From: Pasteurella bettyae CCUG 2042
GTDB taxonomy: Bacteria > Pseudomonadota > Gammaproteobacteria > Enterobacterales > Pasteurellaceae
Direction of reading: 5' to 3'
Assembly (NCBI RefSeq): GCF_000262245.1
Contig: NZ_AJSX01000033.1
Coordinates: 124,001-188,000 of the forward strand
DNA: 64,000 bases
Of the stretch, positions 50,127 to 63,100 are shown piece after piece; position 1 is the stretch's first letter, and each line of letters begins with the position of its first letter. A program made the position numbers and the translations under genes. A model generated the notes under the pieces. That model was not told the DNA's origin. It was given only the letters and a program-made list of their open reading frames with translations, and searched no databases.

Positions 50127-50140
50127 TTGATACATATCAA
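50127..50140 (-). promoter_or_regulatory. Perfect FNR box upstream of dmsA
   Basis: TTGATACATATCAA matches TTGAT-N4-ATCAA exactly. Its centre is about 66 nt before the dmsA ATG. A -10-like TAAACT sits near 50104-50099, which would place the box close to -41.5, the class II activation position. Confidence 0.8.
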
Positions 50141-50221
50141 TATTTATTAATGTTAATAAAATCAACAAGTTAAGTAATAATAGGAATTGTTTTTGATTAG
50201 ATTTATGGCAAGTAAAATTTT

Positions 50222-50316
50222 TGGCGGAGGGTCATGGGAGTTGAACCCACCCAGGACTGCTGGCAGCCCTAACAGGATTTGAAGTCCTGCCGCATCACCG
50301 GATACGACGACCCTCC
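50222..50316 (-). tRNA. selC: Selenocysteine tRNA (anticodon TCA)
   Basis: The minus strand gives a 95-nt tRNA starting GGAGGGTCGTCG and ending CTCCGCCA, with the 3' CCA encoded. The 8-bp acceptor stem, the anticodon loop ACTTCAAAT (anticodon TCA), the long variable arm and the GGTTCAA T-loop all match bacterial tRNA-Sec and closely follow E. coli selC. selA and selB lie just downstream on the opposite strand, supporting the call. Confidence 0.97.
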
Positions 50317-50438
50317 ATTTTGTGCTGAGAACTTTAGCTTAAATAGAGTGATTATTCAAGTAATTAAATCAAGGATAGCTTAATTACAAAATAAAACTTA
50401 AAATATAAACAAGATGACGAGATAAAAAAGGAAAGAAA

Positions 50439-51830
50439 ATGACCGCACTTTTTCAACAACTGCCTTCTGTAGATAAAATACTTAAAACAGAGCAAGGAGA
50501 ACAACTGATTCAAACCTTTGGGCATACTGCTGTGGTGAACTGTTGCCGTCATTTACTCTGCCTAGCTAGAGAAGAAATAAAATCTTCTCAAACTATACCG
50601 CACTTTTTTAGCTCATTTGATAACACCATCACAGAGATCCAAAAGCATTTAACTAACCAACAACAAGTGCAAATTCAGTCTGTACATAACCTGACTGGTA
50701 CGGTTTTGCATACTAATTTAGGGCGTGCTTTATGGTCTGAAGCAGCACAACAAGCCGCTGTTACGGCAATGAGTCAAAATGTCGCTTTAGAATATGATTT
50801 AGACGTTGGAAAACGAAGTCATCGAGACAATTATATTAGCGAGTTAATTCATCAACTCACTGGGGCAGAAGCGGCTTGTATTGTGAATAATAATGCAGCT
50901 GCGGTATTGTTAATACTTTCAACCTTTGCTCAAGGCAAGGAAGTCATTATTTCTCGCGGAGAACTGATTGAAATTGGCGGTGCTTTCCGTATTCCTGATA
51001 TTATGGCTCAAGCAGGTTGTAAATTAGTTGAAGTAGGAACCACGAATCGCACGCATTTAAAAGATTATCGCAACGCAATTAACGAAAATACTGCATTTTT
51101 AATGAAAGTTCACACCAGCAATTACCAAATTTGTGGATTCACCAGTGAAGTATCAGAACAAGAATTAACAGAACTAGGCAAAGAGTTTAATATTCCTGTC
51201 ATCACAGATTTAGGTAGCGGAGCCTTAACAGATTTATCTCAATATAATCTGCCTAAAGAACCAACTGTTCAAGAAAATCTTGCTCAAGGTGTGGATTTAA
51301 TCTCTTTTTCAGGGGATAAACTCCTTGGTGGTCCACAGGCTGGTATTATTGTAGGTAAAAAAGAGCTCATTCAACAACTACAATCACATCCGTTAAAACG
51401 TGTTTTACGTTGTGACAAAGTGATTCTTGCAGGCTTAGAAGCCACCCTACGGTTATATTTGCAACCAGAAAAATTAGCGGAAAAACTCACCAGTTTGCAT
51501 TTACTCACACAACCTATTGAACAATTAACTCAGCAAGCAGAACAATTAAAAGCAACATTAGAAACACTACTAAAAGATGATTTTTCCCTACAAATCGAAT
51601 CAAGTTCAGCGCAAATTGGCAGTGGTTCTCAACCAATGGCAAAAATTCCATCAATTGCGGTGACTATTTCGGGAAAAAATAATGGAAAATTAACCGCACT
51701 TTTAGCTCGTTTTAAATCTTTATCAACACCAGTAATTGGCCGTGTAGAAAATAATAAAATTTGGTTGGATTTACGTAGCCTAGCAAATATTGAAAAGTTA
51801 TTAACAACCTTAAAAGAATTATCTGCTTAA
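50439..51830 (+). CDS. selA: L-seryl-tRNA(Sec) selenium transferase
   Basis: The 463-residue PLP enzyme converts Ser-tRNA-Sec to Sec-tRNA-Sec using selenophosphate. The PLP lysine is in [14 protein letters not shown] (K294), and the N-terminal domain has [22 protein letters not shown] lies upstream of the ATG. The start codon itself abuts a USS (ATG then ACCGCACTT), so the protein begins MTAL. selB follows 14 nt later. Two more USS copies lie inside the gene. Confidence 0.97.
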   Translation: MTALFQQLPSVDKILKTEQGEQLIQTFGHTAVVNCCRHLLCLAREEIKSSQTIPHFFSSFDNTITEIQKHLTNQQQVQIQSVHNLTGTVLHTNLGRALWSEAAQQAAVTAMSQNVALEYDLDVGKRSHRDNYISELIHQLTGAEAACIVNNNAAAVLLILSTFAQGKEVIISRGELIEIGGAFRIPDIMAQAGCKLVEVGTTNRTHLKDYRNAINENTAFLMKVHTSNYQICGFTSEVSEQELTELGKEFNIPVITDLGSGALTDLSQYNLPKEPTVQENLAQGVDLISFSGDKLLGGPQAGIIVGKKELIQQLQSHPLKRVLRCDKVILAGLEATLRLYLQPEKLAEKLTSLHLLTQPIEQLTQQAEQLKATLETLLKDDFSLQIESSSAQIGSGSQPMAKIPSIAVTISGKNNGKLTALLARFKSLSTPVIGRVENNKIWLDLRSLANIEKLLTTLKELSA

Positions 51831-51844
51831 TATAGGAAAACATC

Positions 51845-53704
51845 ATGATTATCGTCACATCAGGTCATGTTGACCATGGTAAAACAGCGCTTTTACAAGC
51901 ATTAACAGGTTCAAATACCGCACATTTACCAGAGGAAAAGAAACGTGGGATGACCATTGATTTAGGTTATGCCTATTTACCTGTGCAAGATCGAATTTTA
52001 GGTTTTATTGATGTTCCTGGTCATGAAAAATTTCTTGCTAACATGTTAGCAGGCTTAGGTGGCATTCATTATGCTATGTTAATTGTAGCCGCAGATGAAG
52101 GTATTCAAGCACAAACAGAAGAACATTTAGCCATTTTACATTTACTGCAAGTGGAACAGATAATGGTAGTACTCACAAAATCTGATCGTGCTAATTCACA
52201 ACAAATCGACGATCTTATTCAAAAAATAAAACAAGATCATGCTTTTTTAGCTCATAGTCGTTTTTTTATTACTTCAGCTAAAACCAGTGATGGCATTGAA
52301 GAATTACGAGATTATTTATTAACCTTGCCAAATATTGCAGATCAAAACAAACCATTCCGTTATGCGATTGACCGCATTTTTACTGTCAAAGGTGCTGGTA
52401 CCGTAGTCACAGGCACAGCATTTAGTGGTAAAGTTAAAATTGATGATGAATTATATTTATCTAACGGTGAAAAAGTCCGTATTAAAAATATCCATGCACA
52501 AAATAGCCAAAATAATGAAGGTATCGCTGGTCAACGTTTAGCATTAAATATTAATACTGATTTAGACCGCACTTTGATTGAACGTGGTGATTGGTTATTT
52601 TCTCAAGCGCCATTAGAACCGACAGATCGTATTACAGTAGAAATTACCGCTGAAAATCTTCTCACCGAAAGTCAACCAGTTCATGTTTACCATGCAGCCA
52701 CACGTACTACAGGTAAATTAACTTTATTAACACAAAAATCACTTGCGCCGAGTCAGCAAGCAATTGCCGAACTGATGTTAGATAAACCGTTGTTTTTAGC
52801 TTATGGGGATAAATTAATTTTACGTAGTGCTGATGCCAAACAATTAGTCGCTGGAATAAAAGTGTTAGAAATTAATTCACCAAAACGACATAAACGTACT
52901 GAACAACGTCTCGCTTATTTAGCTCAACTACAACAAGCAAAAACCGCTGCAGAAAGAATAAGTTTATACTTACAAGAAAAGGCTGTGGAGGCACGACAAA
53001 TAGCTTGGATTGAACAACTTCAAGAAGTACAACTCAATGAAATTATTCAACAAAATGGTGAAGTTCAATTCCAAGAATGGTGTTTCAATGCTGACTATCA
53101 ACAACAGAAAATTTTTGAAATTCTGACCGCACTTGCTGAATATCACGGCCAACATGCCGATCAATTAGGGTTAGGTAAGGCACGTTTATATCGTATGGCT
53201 GCGCTTAATCAACCTGAAAAGCTGATTTATCATTTTATCGATGAATTAGTTGAAAAGGGTAAATTACAACAAACTCGTGGTTGGCTACATTTGCCTGAGC
53301 ATAAAATTCAGTTCTCAACAGAAGAAAGAGGGTTATGGCAATTAGTATTAGCTGAGTTCGAAAAACAAAATGGCCAAGCTATTTGGGTTCGAGATATGGC
53401 AAATACTCTTGGTTATGAAGAAAATTTAATGCGAAATTTCATGTATAAAGCAGGTAAATTAGGTTTTTTAACTGCTGTTGTGAAAGACCGTTTCTTTCTC
53501 ACTGAAAATATTTATGGCTACGCTCGTTTAATTAAACAATTAGCGGATAATAATGGTGCGATTACCGTAAACCAATTACGGGATGAATTACAATTTGGTC
53601 GTAAGTTAGCAGTACAATTAATGGAATATTTCGATCGATGTGGTTATTTACGGCGTAAAGGTAATGTGCATATTTTACGTGATAAAGACGTTTTTGAGCA
53701 GTAA
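51845..53704 (+). CDS. selB: Selenocysteine-specific elongation factor SelB
   Basis: The 619-residue GTPase delivers Sec-tRNA-Sec to UGA codons followed by a SECIS hairpin. GTPase motifs are GHVDHGKTALLQAL (G1), RGMTIDLGYAYL (G2), DVPGHEKF (G3) and TKSD (G4). Three beta domains follow, then four winged-helix SECIS-binding domains in the C-terminal part. Length matches E. coli SelB (614). Two USS copies lie inside. Confidence 0.97.
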   Translation: MIIVTSGHVDHGKTALLQALTGSNTAHLPEEKKRGMTIDLGYAYLPVQDRILGFIDVPGHEKFLANMLAGLGGIHYAMLIVAADEGIQAQTEEHLAILHLLQVEQIMVVLTKSDRANSQQIDDLIQKIKQDHAFLAHSRFFITSAKTSDGIEELRDYLLTLPNIADQNKPFRYAIDRIFTVKGAGTVVTGTAFSGKVKIDDELYLSNGEKVRIKNIHAQNSQNNEGIAGQRLALNINTDLDRTLIERGDWLFSQAPLEPTDRITVEITAENLLTESQPVHVYHAATRTTGKLTLLTQKSLAPSQQAIAELMLDKPLFLAYGDKLILRSADAKQLVAGIKVLEINSPKRHKRTEQRLAYLAQLQQAKTAAERISLYLQEKAVEARQIAWIEQLQEVQLNEIIQQNGEVQFQEWCFNADYQQQKIFEILTALAEYHGQHADQLGLGKARLYRMAALNQPEKLIYHFIDELVEKGKLQQTRGWLHLPEHKIQFSTEERGLWQLVLAEFEKQNGQAIWVRDMANTLGYEENLMRNFMYKAGKLGFLTAVVKDRFFLTENIYGYARLIKQLADNNGAITVNQLRDELQFGRKLAVQLMEYFDRCGYLRRKGNVHILRDKDVFEQ

Positions 53705-53856
53705 TACCTCTTTACAGGTAAAAAAACGATAAAAAAACTTGACTAAAACGTTTCAATAAATAAAATTAATAGCTCTGTAAAATTTATTAATACAGATGTA
53801 AAATTAATATCGTTATAATATACGATATTTCCCCTATAAAAAATTAGGAGCTTAAT

Positions 53857-54498
53857 ATGTCAGGCTTATTTGAACAAACTCCTGCAAATCGTCGTCGTTA
53901 CGGTTTAGCAGTATTCATCGGTATCATTGGTGGTATCATTTCAGCTTTTGTTAAATGGGGTGCAGAACATCCATTTCCACCACGTAGCCCAATTGATTTA
54001 TTCTCTGCGGCATGCCCTCAACCAGTACTAGATGCTTTAAATTCTGGATCTATCGTAATGGATCAAGCATTACAACAATGTTCACGTGCATTCTTAAATC
54101 CTCCACATGTCTTCTTGCGTGACTACATGGGTATCGATCCAACAGAAGCCGTATTCACATTTGCTGATTATGCATTTAACTGGATTGGTGTAACTCACAT
54201 CATCTTCTCTATTGTATTTGCTGTAGGTTATGGTTTAGTGGCTGAAGTATTCCCTAAAATTAAATTCTGGCAAGGTATCGGTGCAGGTTTAATTGCATGT
54301 GTCGTGGTTCACTATATTGTTTTCCCTGCAATGGGCTTAGCACCAGCTGTAGCTGAATGGCCATGGTACGAACACGTATCTGAAATTTTAGGCCATATTT
54401 TCTGGTTCTGGACAATCGAGGTGATTCGTCGCGATTTACGTAATCGCATCACTCATGAACCCGATCCTGAAGTTTCATTAAATCAAGCATATCGCTAA
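53857..54498 (+). CDS. yagU: YagU/DUF1440 family inner-membrane protein
   Basis: The 213-residue membrane protein has four hydrophobic segments and the YagU features [23 protein letters not shown] near the N-terminus and [19 protein letters not shown] near the C-terminus. In E. coli YagU contributes to acid resistance; the mechanism is unknown. AGGAG precedes the ATG. It has its own 152-nt 5' gap after selB and a strong terminator. Confidence 0.88.
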   Translation: MSGLFEQTPANRRRYGLAVFIGIIGGIISAFVKWGAEHPFPPRSPIDLFSAACPQPVLDALNSGSIVMDQALQQCSRAFLNPPHVFLRDYMGIDPTEAVFTFADYAFNWIGVTHIIFSIVFAVGYGLVAEVFPKIKFWQGIGAGLIACVVVHYIVFPAMGLAPAVAEWPWYEHVSEILGHIFWFWTIEVIRRDLRNRITHEPDPEVSLNQAYR

Positions 54499-54510
54499 TT
54501 TAATCAAAAT

Positions 54511-54540
54511 AAAAAACCCGATACATGTCGGGTTTTTTAT
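54511..54540. terminator. Bidirectional terminator between yagU and nudJ
   Basis: ACCCGA (54516-54521), loop TACATG, TCGGGT (54528-54533), flanked by A-run and T-run, placed between convergent genes. Confidence 0.9.
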
Positions 54541-54549
54541 TATCTCAAA

Positions 54550-55008
54550 TTAATCATTAAAGACAGTTAAAATATCTAAAGGGTAACTTTCACCTTTAAG
54601 GTAATCCTGTAATGCTTCTATCACTAATGGATTACGTGCACATTGACCTTCTTGTTGAATATAATCCTTGAATTCCTCTAAAGTCAGCCAAAAACCTTGT
54701 GTAATATCGGCATCATGAGGCGTAATATCTAACCATTCTTCTAACTCTACAGCAAATACAAAACGTAAATAATCTTTTTGGCTACGAGGAGCGTGCCACT
54801 GATAGATTTTTACTAAAGATTGCATCTCTGCTCTAATCCCCGTTTCTTCATAAAGTTCTCGACTGGCGCCTTCCAGAATACTTTCATTTTCTTCTAAATG
54901 ACCAGCAGGTTGATTTAAGGTTCGTTTACCATATTCAATTTCTTCTACAAATAAAAATTTACCTTTGCAATGTACAATACAAGCCATCGTCACATGAGGT
55001 TTAAGCAT
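54550..55008 (-). CDS. nudJ: Nudix hydrolase, NudJ-type phosphatase
   Basis: The 152-residue Nudix protein has the box GHLEENESILEGASRELYEETGI, matching Gx5Ex7REUxEExGU. NudJ hydrolyses nucleoside tri- and diphosphates and thiamine pyrophosphate (HMP-PP). Length matches E. coli NudJ (153). It follows rluE on the same strand with a USS in the 44-nt gap. E. coli nudJ likewise lies near a pseudouridine synthase gene, which supports the subfamily. Confidence 0.88.
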   Translation of the reverse strand: MLKPHVTMACIVHCKGKFLFVEEIEYGKRTLNQPAGHLEENESILEGASRELYEETGIRAEMQSLVKIYQWHAPRSQKDYLRFVFAVELEEWLDITPHDADITQGFWLTLEEFKDYIQQEGQCARNPLVIEALQDYLKGESYPLDILTVFND

Positions 55009-55052
55009 AAATTTTTCCTTTTTTTACCGCACTTTTTATCATAAGTAATCAC

Positions 55053-55754
55053 TTACTTAATGCTGAGTTTTAAATTTTTATATAAATAGATTAATTCTGA
55101 TTCAGAAAGTTGATAATATTCGCCATGATTAAGCTGTTCTACAGTAAACCCTGCGGTAGCATAACGAATTAAACGTAATGTAGGAAAGCCAATATAAGCC
55201 GTCATACGACGAACCTGACGATTTTTACCTTCACGAATACCAATCTCTAACCAACTCGTTGGAATACTCTTACGTTCACGAATAGGTGGATTTCTCGCCC
55301 ACAACCAACTTGGTTCAGCAATCATTTTTACTTTTGCTGGTTTTGTCAAACCATCTTTCAGTTCAACGCCTTTACGTAGCTTATCTAAATCTTGTTCTGT
55401 CGGCTTACCTTCTACTTGCACAAGATAGGTTTTTTCCATTTTAAATTTAGGATCGGCTAATCGATGTTGAAGTTCACCATTATTGGTTAAAATAAGTAAT
55501 CCTTCACTGTCGCGATCTAGACGCCCTGCGGCATAAACTTGTGGAATATGAATAAAATCCTTTAAGGTTTTGCGGCTATTTTCATCAGTAAACTGCGTCA
55601 GCACATCAAAAGGTTTATTAAAAAGAATAACTTTAGTTTCTGCAAAAGTAAGTGATTGCTTATTTTTATTTCCTTGTGAACGATTTGGATTAGAGCTTAA
55701 CCCTTTAGATAATGATTGATGAAGATTAACTCTATTTGATGGTTTAAATTTCAT
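55053..55754 (-). CDS. rluE: 23S rRNA pseudouridine2457 synthase
   Basis: The 233-residue RsuA-type pseudouridine synthase has the catalytic motif [17 protein letters not shown] (Asp in RLDRD) and [22 protein letters not shown] near the C-terminus. There is no S4 domain, and the N-terminal tail is basic and Ser/Asn-rich ([19 protein letters not shown]). RluE acts on position 2457 of 23S rRNA. The pairing with nudJ supports this subgroup over RluB or RluF. Confidence 0.9.
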   Translation of the reverse strand: MKFKPSNRVNLHQSLSKGLSSNPNRSQGNKNKQSLTFAETKVILFNKPFDVLTQFTDENSRKTLKDFIHIPQVYAAGRLDRDSEGLLILTNNGELQHRLADPKFKMEKTYLVQVEGKPTEQDLDKLRKGVELKDGLTKPAKVKMIAEPSWLWARNPPIRERKSIPTSWLEIGIREGKNRQVRRMTAYIGFPTLRLIRYATAGFTVEQLNHGEYYQLSESELIYLYKNLKLSIK

Positions 55755-55770
55755 ATTATTCTAAATCAAA

Positions 55771-55803
55771 GAAAAAGTGCGGTAGAATTTACCGCACTTT
55801 TTA
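55771..55803. terminator. Inverted-USS hairpin upstream of rluE
   Basis: AAAAAGTGCGGTA pairs with TACCGCACTTTTT across a short loop. It lies about 20 nt upstream of the rluE start, and 220 nt after the atpC terminator. Its position suggests either a backup terminator or a leader hairpin for rluE. Confidence 0.65.
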
Positions 55804-55983
55804 TCGTTGAGTAAAAATTCTATTAATCATAAAGATAATTACCATCTTTAATATGATGTAATATTACTGAATTAACAAGTGGGATTATTCACTATCTATA
55901 TTACTAAAAATAGCTTTAAATGTGAGATATAAATTTTTATTTTATCGTAAAAACTTAAATAACCCTGCCGCAATCAAAACAAA

Positions 55984-56006
55984 AAACCACCCTAAGGTGG
56001 CTTTTA
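55984..56006 (-). terminator. Terminator of the atp operon
   Basis: On the minus strand CCACC-TTA-GGGTGG (55986-55999) is followed by T6, beginning about 20 nt past the atpC stop. The 180 nt beyond it to the rluE hairpin are AT-rich and show no gene. Confidence 0.8.
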
Positions 56007-56022
56007 AAATTTATCAGAAAAA

Positions 56023-56451
56023 TTAACGTTTTGATTTTACAAGTTTTTCTGTTAATTCGTAAGCACGAAGTTTTGCAAGTTCTTTTGAAAGTTTTGCTAC
56101 CAATAAATCATGATCAGCATCTGTATGACGAGCCACGATATTTTCTTCAGCTTTACGTTTCGCATTTAAGATACGTTCTTGATCTAAGTCTGTACCACGA
56201 ATCGCAATATCAGCTAACACCGTTACTGTTGTTGGTTGAACTTCTAAAAAACCTCCAGAAACATAAATAACTTCTTCGTTACCATTTTCCAAAGTTAATT
56301 TCACAATACCTGGTTTAATTGCTGTTAATAACGGCATATGTCCAGGTAAAACGCCCAATTCACCTTCAGTACCAGTTGCTTGAATGCTTTTTACAACACC
56401 TTCAAAAATTTTTTTCTCTGCACTTACGATAGTTAAGTTGAATGTTGCCAT
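56023..56451 (-). CDS. atpC: ATP synthase epsilon subunit
   Basis: The 142-residue F1 subunit has an N-terminal beta-sandwich ([30 protein letters not shown]) and a C-terminal two-helix hairpin that can inhibit ATP hydrolysis. It is the last gene of atpIBEFHAGDC. Length matches the family (139-142). Confidence 0.96.
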   Translation of the reverse strand: MATFNLTIVSAEKKIFEGVVKSIQATGTEGELGVLPGHMPLLTAIKPGIVKLTLENGNEEVIYVSGGFLEVQPTTVTVLADIAIRGTDLDQERILNAKRKAEENIVARHTDADHDLLVAKLSKELAKLRAYELTEKLVKSKR

Positions 56452-56489
56452 TGTTTTCTCCTTCAGGAATGAATATTCACTTGAAGTGA

Positions 56490-57878
<1,389 letters not shown>

Positions 57879-57882
57879 TTAG

Positions 57883-58752
57883 TTAAATTGCAGCTGCACC
57901 AGCAACAATTTCATTTAATTCATTTGTGATACTTGCTTGACGAGCTTTGTTATACACTAATTGCAAGTCATTAATTAAATTACCTGCATTATCTGTTGCT
58001 GCTTTCATTGCTACCATTCGAGCAGCTTGCTCTGAAGCTAAATTATCAACCACTGATTGATAAACTTGAGATTCTAAATAACGAGTTAATAAGCTATCAA
58101 GTAATACTTTTGGCTCTGGCTCATATAAATAATCCCAACTTTGCTGTCTTGCCTCTAGGTTATCATTCTCTAATTCTGGTAATGGAACTAACTGGTTAAC
58201 CGATGGTTTTTGAGACATTGTATTAATGAATTTATTATATGCAATATATATCGCATCAAATTCACCTTTTTTATGTGCATCAAACATACCATTAGCAATA
58301 CCAATCAAATCTTCAACTGCTGGGGCATCCCCTAAACCAGAATGTTGAACTCTGATAGTTAAGCCAAGTGAACGGAAGAATGCAATGCCTTTTGAACCAA
58401 TAAGACCAAGTTCAACACCAACACCTTGTTCTTTCCATTTTTTTATCTCAGAAAGTACTGATTTAAATAAATTAATATTTAAACCACCGCACATTCCACG
58501 ATCACTTGAAACAACTAAAATACCCACTTTTTTAATTTCACGATTAATTAAAAATGGGTGTTTATAACCTACACTAGCTTTAGACACGTGGCTGATAACA
58601 TTACGTATTGTTTCAGAATACGGACGAGAAGATGCCATACAATCTTGCGCTTTACGCATTTTCGAAGTAGCAACCATTTCCATTGCCTTAGTAATTTTTT
58701 GTGTACTTTGTACACTGGCAATTTTGGTTTTTATCTCTTTTGCACCTGCCAT
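57883..58752 (-). CDS. atpG: ATP synthase gamma subunit
   Basis: The 289-residue rotor shaft has an N-terminal helix with [21 protein letters not shown], and a C-terminal helix with [21 protein letters not shown]. It lies between atpA and atpD. Length matches E. coli (287). Confidence 0.97.
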   Translation of the reverse strand: MAGAKEIKTKIASVQSTQKITKAMEMVATSKMRKAQDCMASSRPYSETIRNVISHVSKASVGYKHPFLINREIKKVGILVVSSDRGMCGGLNINLFKSVLSEIKKWKEQGVGVELGLIGSKGIAFFRSLGLTIRVQHSGLGDAPAVEDLIGIANGMFDAHKKGEFDAIYIAYNKFINTMSQKPSVNQLVPLPELENDNLEARQQSWDYLYEPEPKVLLDSLLTRYLESQVYQSVVDNLASEQAARMVAMKAATDNAGNLINDLQLVYNKARQASITNELNEIVAGAAAI

Positions 58753-58773
58753 GTTATATCTCCGTTTCCGTTA

Positions 58774-60315
58774 TTACCACGTACTATTAGCTTTAAAACT
58801 ATCCAAAATACCTTTCAATGATTCTTTAATTTCATCATTGTAGTTACCTTGTTTGGTAAGTTCTTGCATAAATTCAGCGTTATTACGGTTTGCATAATCT
58901 AAAAGTGCGGCTTCAAAAGATAAAATTTTATCTTTTTCTACATCTTCTAAATAACCAAATTCAGCGGCAAATAAAACTACAGCTTGTTCAGCAACTGATA
59001 ATGGTGAGTATTGTTTTTGTTTCAATAACTCTGTTACTTTTTCACCATGAGATAACTGTTTACGAGTTGCATCATCTAAATCTGAAGCAAATTGAGCAAA
59101 TGCAGCTAATTCACGATATTGAGCTAATGCTGTACGAATACCACCCGCTAATTTTTTAATCAGTTTTGTTTGTGCTGAACCACCAACACGTGATACAGAA
59201 ATACCAGGGTTAACCGCTGGACGAATACCTGCATTAAATAAGTTAGATTCTAAGAAAATCTGACCATCAGTGATGGAAATTACGTTAGTAGGAACAAACG
59301 CTGAAACGTCACCAGCTTGTGTTTCAATAATAGGAAGAGCGGTTAAAGAACCTGTTTTCCCTTTAACTTCACCATTAGTAAAACGTTCTACGTATTCTTC
59401 ATTAACTCGAGCAGCACGTTCAAGTAAACGTGAGTGTAAATAGAATACATCACCTGGATAAGCTTCACGACCTGGTGGACGACGTAATAATAATGAAATT
59501 TGACGGTAAGCTACAGCTTGTTTAGATAAATCATCATAAACGATTAATGCATCTTCACCACGGTTACGGAAATATTCACCCATTGCACAACCTGCATATG
59601 GTGCTAAATATTGTAATGCTGCAGATTCTGAAGCTGATGCAACAACCACGATTGTATTTGATAATGCACCATTTTCTTCTAATTTACGTACTACGTTAGC
59701 AATAGTTGATGCCTTTTGACCAACAGCTACATAAATACATTTAATCCCAGAATCTTTTTGGTTAATAATAGCATCAATTGCTAATGCTGTTTTACCGGTT
59801 TGACGGTCACCGATAATTAATTCACGTTGGCCACGACCAATTGGAACCATTGAGTCAACTGCTTTATAGCCTGTTTGTACTGGTTGATCAACGGATTTAC
59901 GATCGATAACACCTGGAGCAATGACTTCAACTGGTGAGAATCCATCATTTTGAATTTCACCTTTACCATCTATAGGTTGACCTAAAGTATTTACTACACG
60001 ACCTAATAAACCACGACCAACTGGAACTTCAAGAATACGACCTGTACATTGAACTTCCATACCTTCGGCTAAATCGGTATAAGGTCCCATAACCACAGCA
60101 CCAACTGAATCACGTTCTAAGTTAAGTGCCATAGCATATACATTGCCAGGTAATGCTATCATTTCACCTTGCATTACATCGCTTAAACCATGAATACGAA
60201 TAATACCATCATTCACAGAAACGATTGTACCCGTGTTACGAGCTTCGCTCACAACATTGAACTGAGCAATGCGTTTTTTAATCAATTCACTAATTTCAGT
60301 TGAATTTAGTTGCAT
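58774..60315 (-). CDS. atpA: ATP synthase alpha subunit
   Basis: The 513-residue F1 subunit carries the non-catalytic nucleotide site: [13 protein letters not shown] (Walker A) and the signature [14 protein letters not shown]. It starts [16 protein letters not shown] and ends in a helical domain. Length equals E. coli AtpA (513). It lies between atpH and atpG. Confidence 0.98.
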   Translation of the reverse strand: MQLNSTEISELIKKRIAQFNVVSEARNTGTIVSVNDGIIRIHGLSDVMQGEMIALPGNVYAMALNLERDSVGAVVMGPYTDLAEGMEVQCTGRILEVPVGRGLLGRVVNTLGQPIDGKGEIQNDGFSPVEVIAPGVIDRKSVDQPVQTGYKAVDSMVPIGRGQRELIIGDRQTGKTALAIDAIINQKDSGIKCIYVAVGQKASTIANVVRKLEENGALSNTIVVVASASESAALQYLAPYAGCAMGEYFRNRGEDALIVYDDLSKQAVAYRQISLLLRRPPGREAYPGDVFYLHSRLLERAARVNEEYVERFTNGEVKGKTGSLTALPIIETQAGDVSAFVPTNVISITDGQIFLESNLFNAGIRPAVNPGISVSRVGGSAQTKLIKKLAGGIRTALAQYRELAAFAQFASDLDDATRKQLSHGEKVTELLKQKQYSPLSVAEQAVVLFAAEFGYLEDVEKDKILSFEAALLDYANRNNAEFMQELTKQGNYNDEIKESLKGILDSFKANSTW

Positions 60316-60327
60316 TTTTTATTCCTC

Positions 60328-60861
60328 TTATAATTGCAATTCGCTAGCAAGACGAGTTAATTGACCACGGCTTGAACCATCAATAACCATATCATCTGTA
60401 CGAATGATAACTCCTGCAATAAGAGAGCTATCTACGCTGCAATTTAATTTAACTTTACGAGCAAGTTTTTTCTCCATTGCTACAACAATTTTTTGTTCTT
60501 GCGTTGCATTCAATGGTTGAGCAGAAATAACTTGAACTTCAGCAGTTGCATTATGATCTTCTACATAAGCTTGGAATTCTTTTAAAACTGCTGGAAGCAC
60601 AGTTAAACGCTTATTTTCAGCCATTAACCGAATAAGATTTTGCCCATATTGATCAAGTTGTTCTCCACATACAGCAATTACAGTTTCACTAAGTTTTTCA
60701 GCTGAAAGAGAACTTGTTAAAAATTCTTTAATCACACTATTCTCGGTGACTTCAGTAGCAAAAGTTAACATATCTGTCCATTTTTCTACTGCATTATGTT
60801 CAACTGCAAAATCAAATGCTGCTTTGGCATAAGGACGAGCTATTGTAGTTAATTCTGACAT
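60328..60861 (-). CDS. atpH: ATP synthase delta subunit
   Basis: The 177-residue stator subunit has its ATG at 60861 ([19 protein letters not shown]), the canonical start; an upstream TTG in frame is not needed. Length equals E. coli AtpH. The C-terminal [20 protein letters not shown] is a family signature. It follows atpF by 13 nt. Confidence 0.96.
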   Translation of the reverse strand: MSELTTIARPYAKAAFDFAVEHNAVEKWTDMLTFATEVTENSVIKEFLTSSLSAEKLSETVIAVCGEQLDQYGQNLIRLMAENKRLTVLPAVLKEFQAYVEDHNATAEVQVISAQPLNATQEQKIVVAMEKKLARKVKLNCSVDSSLIAGVIIRTDDMVIDGSSRGQLTRLASELQL

Positions 60862-60874
60862 AAGCCCAACCTTC

Positions 60875-61345
60875 TTATAGTTCTGCAACTAATTTATCAA
60901 TAATATCGTTGTTCGCTGCTTCATCCACAGAACGACCAACAATTTTCTCAGCGCCAGCAATAGCTAAAGATGCAACTTTTATACGTAATTCTTCTTGAAC
61001 ACGTTTACGTTCAGCTTCAACTTCTGCATAACCTTGTTCAATAATTTTAGCTTTCAGAGCTTCAGCTTCTACTTTAACTTCGTCTAATACTTCATTACGA
61101 CGTTTATTAGCTAAATCTAAAATTTCTTGTGCTTGAATTTTAGCCTTAGAAATTTCTTGTTCAGCTAATATTTGAGTATTAGCTTGCTCTTTTTTAGCTG
61201 CTTCAGCTGAGGCTAATGCATTAGCAATTGTACTTTGACGCTCTTCAATTGCTTTAATAATTGGAGGCCAAACAAATTTCATGCAAAACCATACAAAGAT
61301 GATAAATGCAATTGTTTGACCAATTAATGTTGCGTTGATATTCAC
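60875..61345 (-). CDS. atpF: ATP synthase b subunit
   Basis: The 156-residue stator stalk has one N-terminal membrane helix ([21 protein letters not shown]) and a long charged coiled coil. E. coli AtpF is also 156 residues. It lies between atpE and atpH. Confidence 0.97.
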   Translation of the reverse strand: MNINATLIGQTIAFIIFVWFCMKFVWPPIIKAIEERQSTIANALASAEAAKKEQANTQILAEQEISKAKIQAQEILDLANKRRNEVLDEVKVEAEALKAKIIEQGYAEVEAERKRVQEELRIKVASLAIAGAEKIVGRSVDEAANNDIIDKLVAEL

Positions 61346-61415
61346 AACGGCACCTCCCTTATAAGTTGGTTATTTACTCGATAATTTGAATTATACAGAG
61401 TAGTCCGTTTTAAAA

Positions 61416-61712
<297 letters not shown>

Positions 61713-61733
61713 TTATTTAAAGTTTAAGTAAAA

Positions 61734-62546
<813 letters not shown>

Positions 62547-62582
62547 CTACGAATTGTTGATAAATCGTTTATTTTTAAAAAA

Positions 62583-62960
62583 TTATTTACTATTTAATAA
62601 TGCAGGCAACAGATTATTTAATACAATAAAAATAAAATAACCTAAAAAAAGTGCCATACTTTTTAGTGCAAAAAAGTAAAATGCAATAATGAATAATATT
62701 ACTGTTAATACTAATTTTAAAACTTCACTTTGATAAAGCACTTTGACTTTATTTTCAACAGGTTGATTTCCTTTTAAATATAAAGCATAACCTATAAAAG
62801 CCATTTGAGGTAAAACAGCAATTAATGCACCAAATAAAAATGAAAACACCTGTTCTGTAAAACAAAAATAGGTAATCCATGTTCCAATAAAAATAAAAAA
62901 AAACTCAATCAGAAAAGTTTTTTTATATACGTTTTTTGTTTGTATAAAAACTGATGACAT
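62583..62960 (-). CDS. atpI: ATP synthase accessory protein AtpI
   Basis: The 125-residue protein has four hydrophobic helices and lies first in the atp operon, as in E. coli. The conserved FGALIAVLPQMAFIGYAL segment is visible. It may help c-ring assembly or Mg2+ supply. It is Lys/Phe-rich and poorly conserved, so position carries much of the evidence. Confidence 0.9.
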   Translation of the reverse strand: MSSVFIQTKNVYKKTFLIEFFFIFIGTWITYFCFTEQVFSFLFGALIAVLPQMAFIGYALYLKGNQPVENKVKVLYQSEVLKLVLTVILFIIAFYFFALKSMALFLGYFIFIVLNNLLPALLNSK

Positions 62961-63100
62961 GTTTTGATTTATTTACTAGTACACAGAGAGTTTAATTATA
63001 CGGACTAATTTTAGCAATGCAATCAATAACCATTAACTAAGTGCATAAAATTAAACATTTTAAAAAAATATTTAAGTTTTAAAAAAAATAAAAATATTTT
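62961..63100 (-). promoter_or_regulatory. rsmG-atpI gap, probable atp promoter region
   Basis: This 140-nt very AT-rich gap separates rsmG from atpI on the same strand. It has no clear terminator, so atp transcription may combine readthrough from mnmG-rsmG with a local promoter. No exact promoter can be fixed. Confidence 0.4.

Noticed and set aside
50317-50552. Small minus-strand open frame upstream of selA
   Set aside because: It overlaps the selA start, has a Phe/Tyr/Ser composition typical of AT-rich antisense DNA and resembles nothing known.
53705-53740. Hairpin ACCT...AGGT after selB
   Set aside because: The stem is 4 bp and is followed by A-runs, not T-runs, on the transcribed strand.
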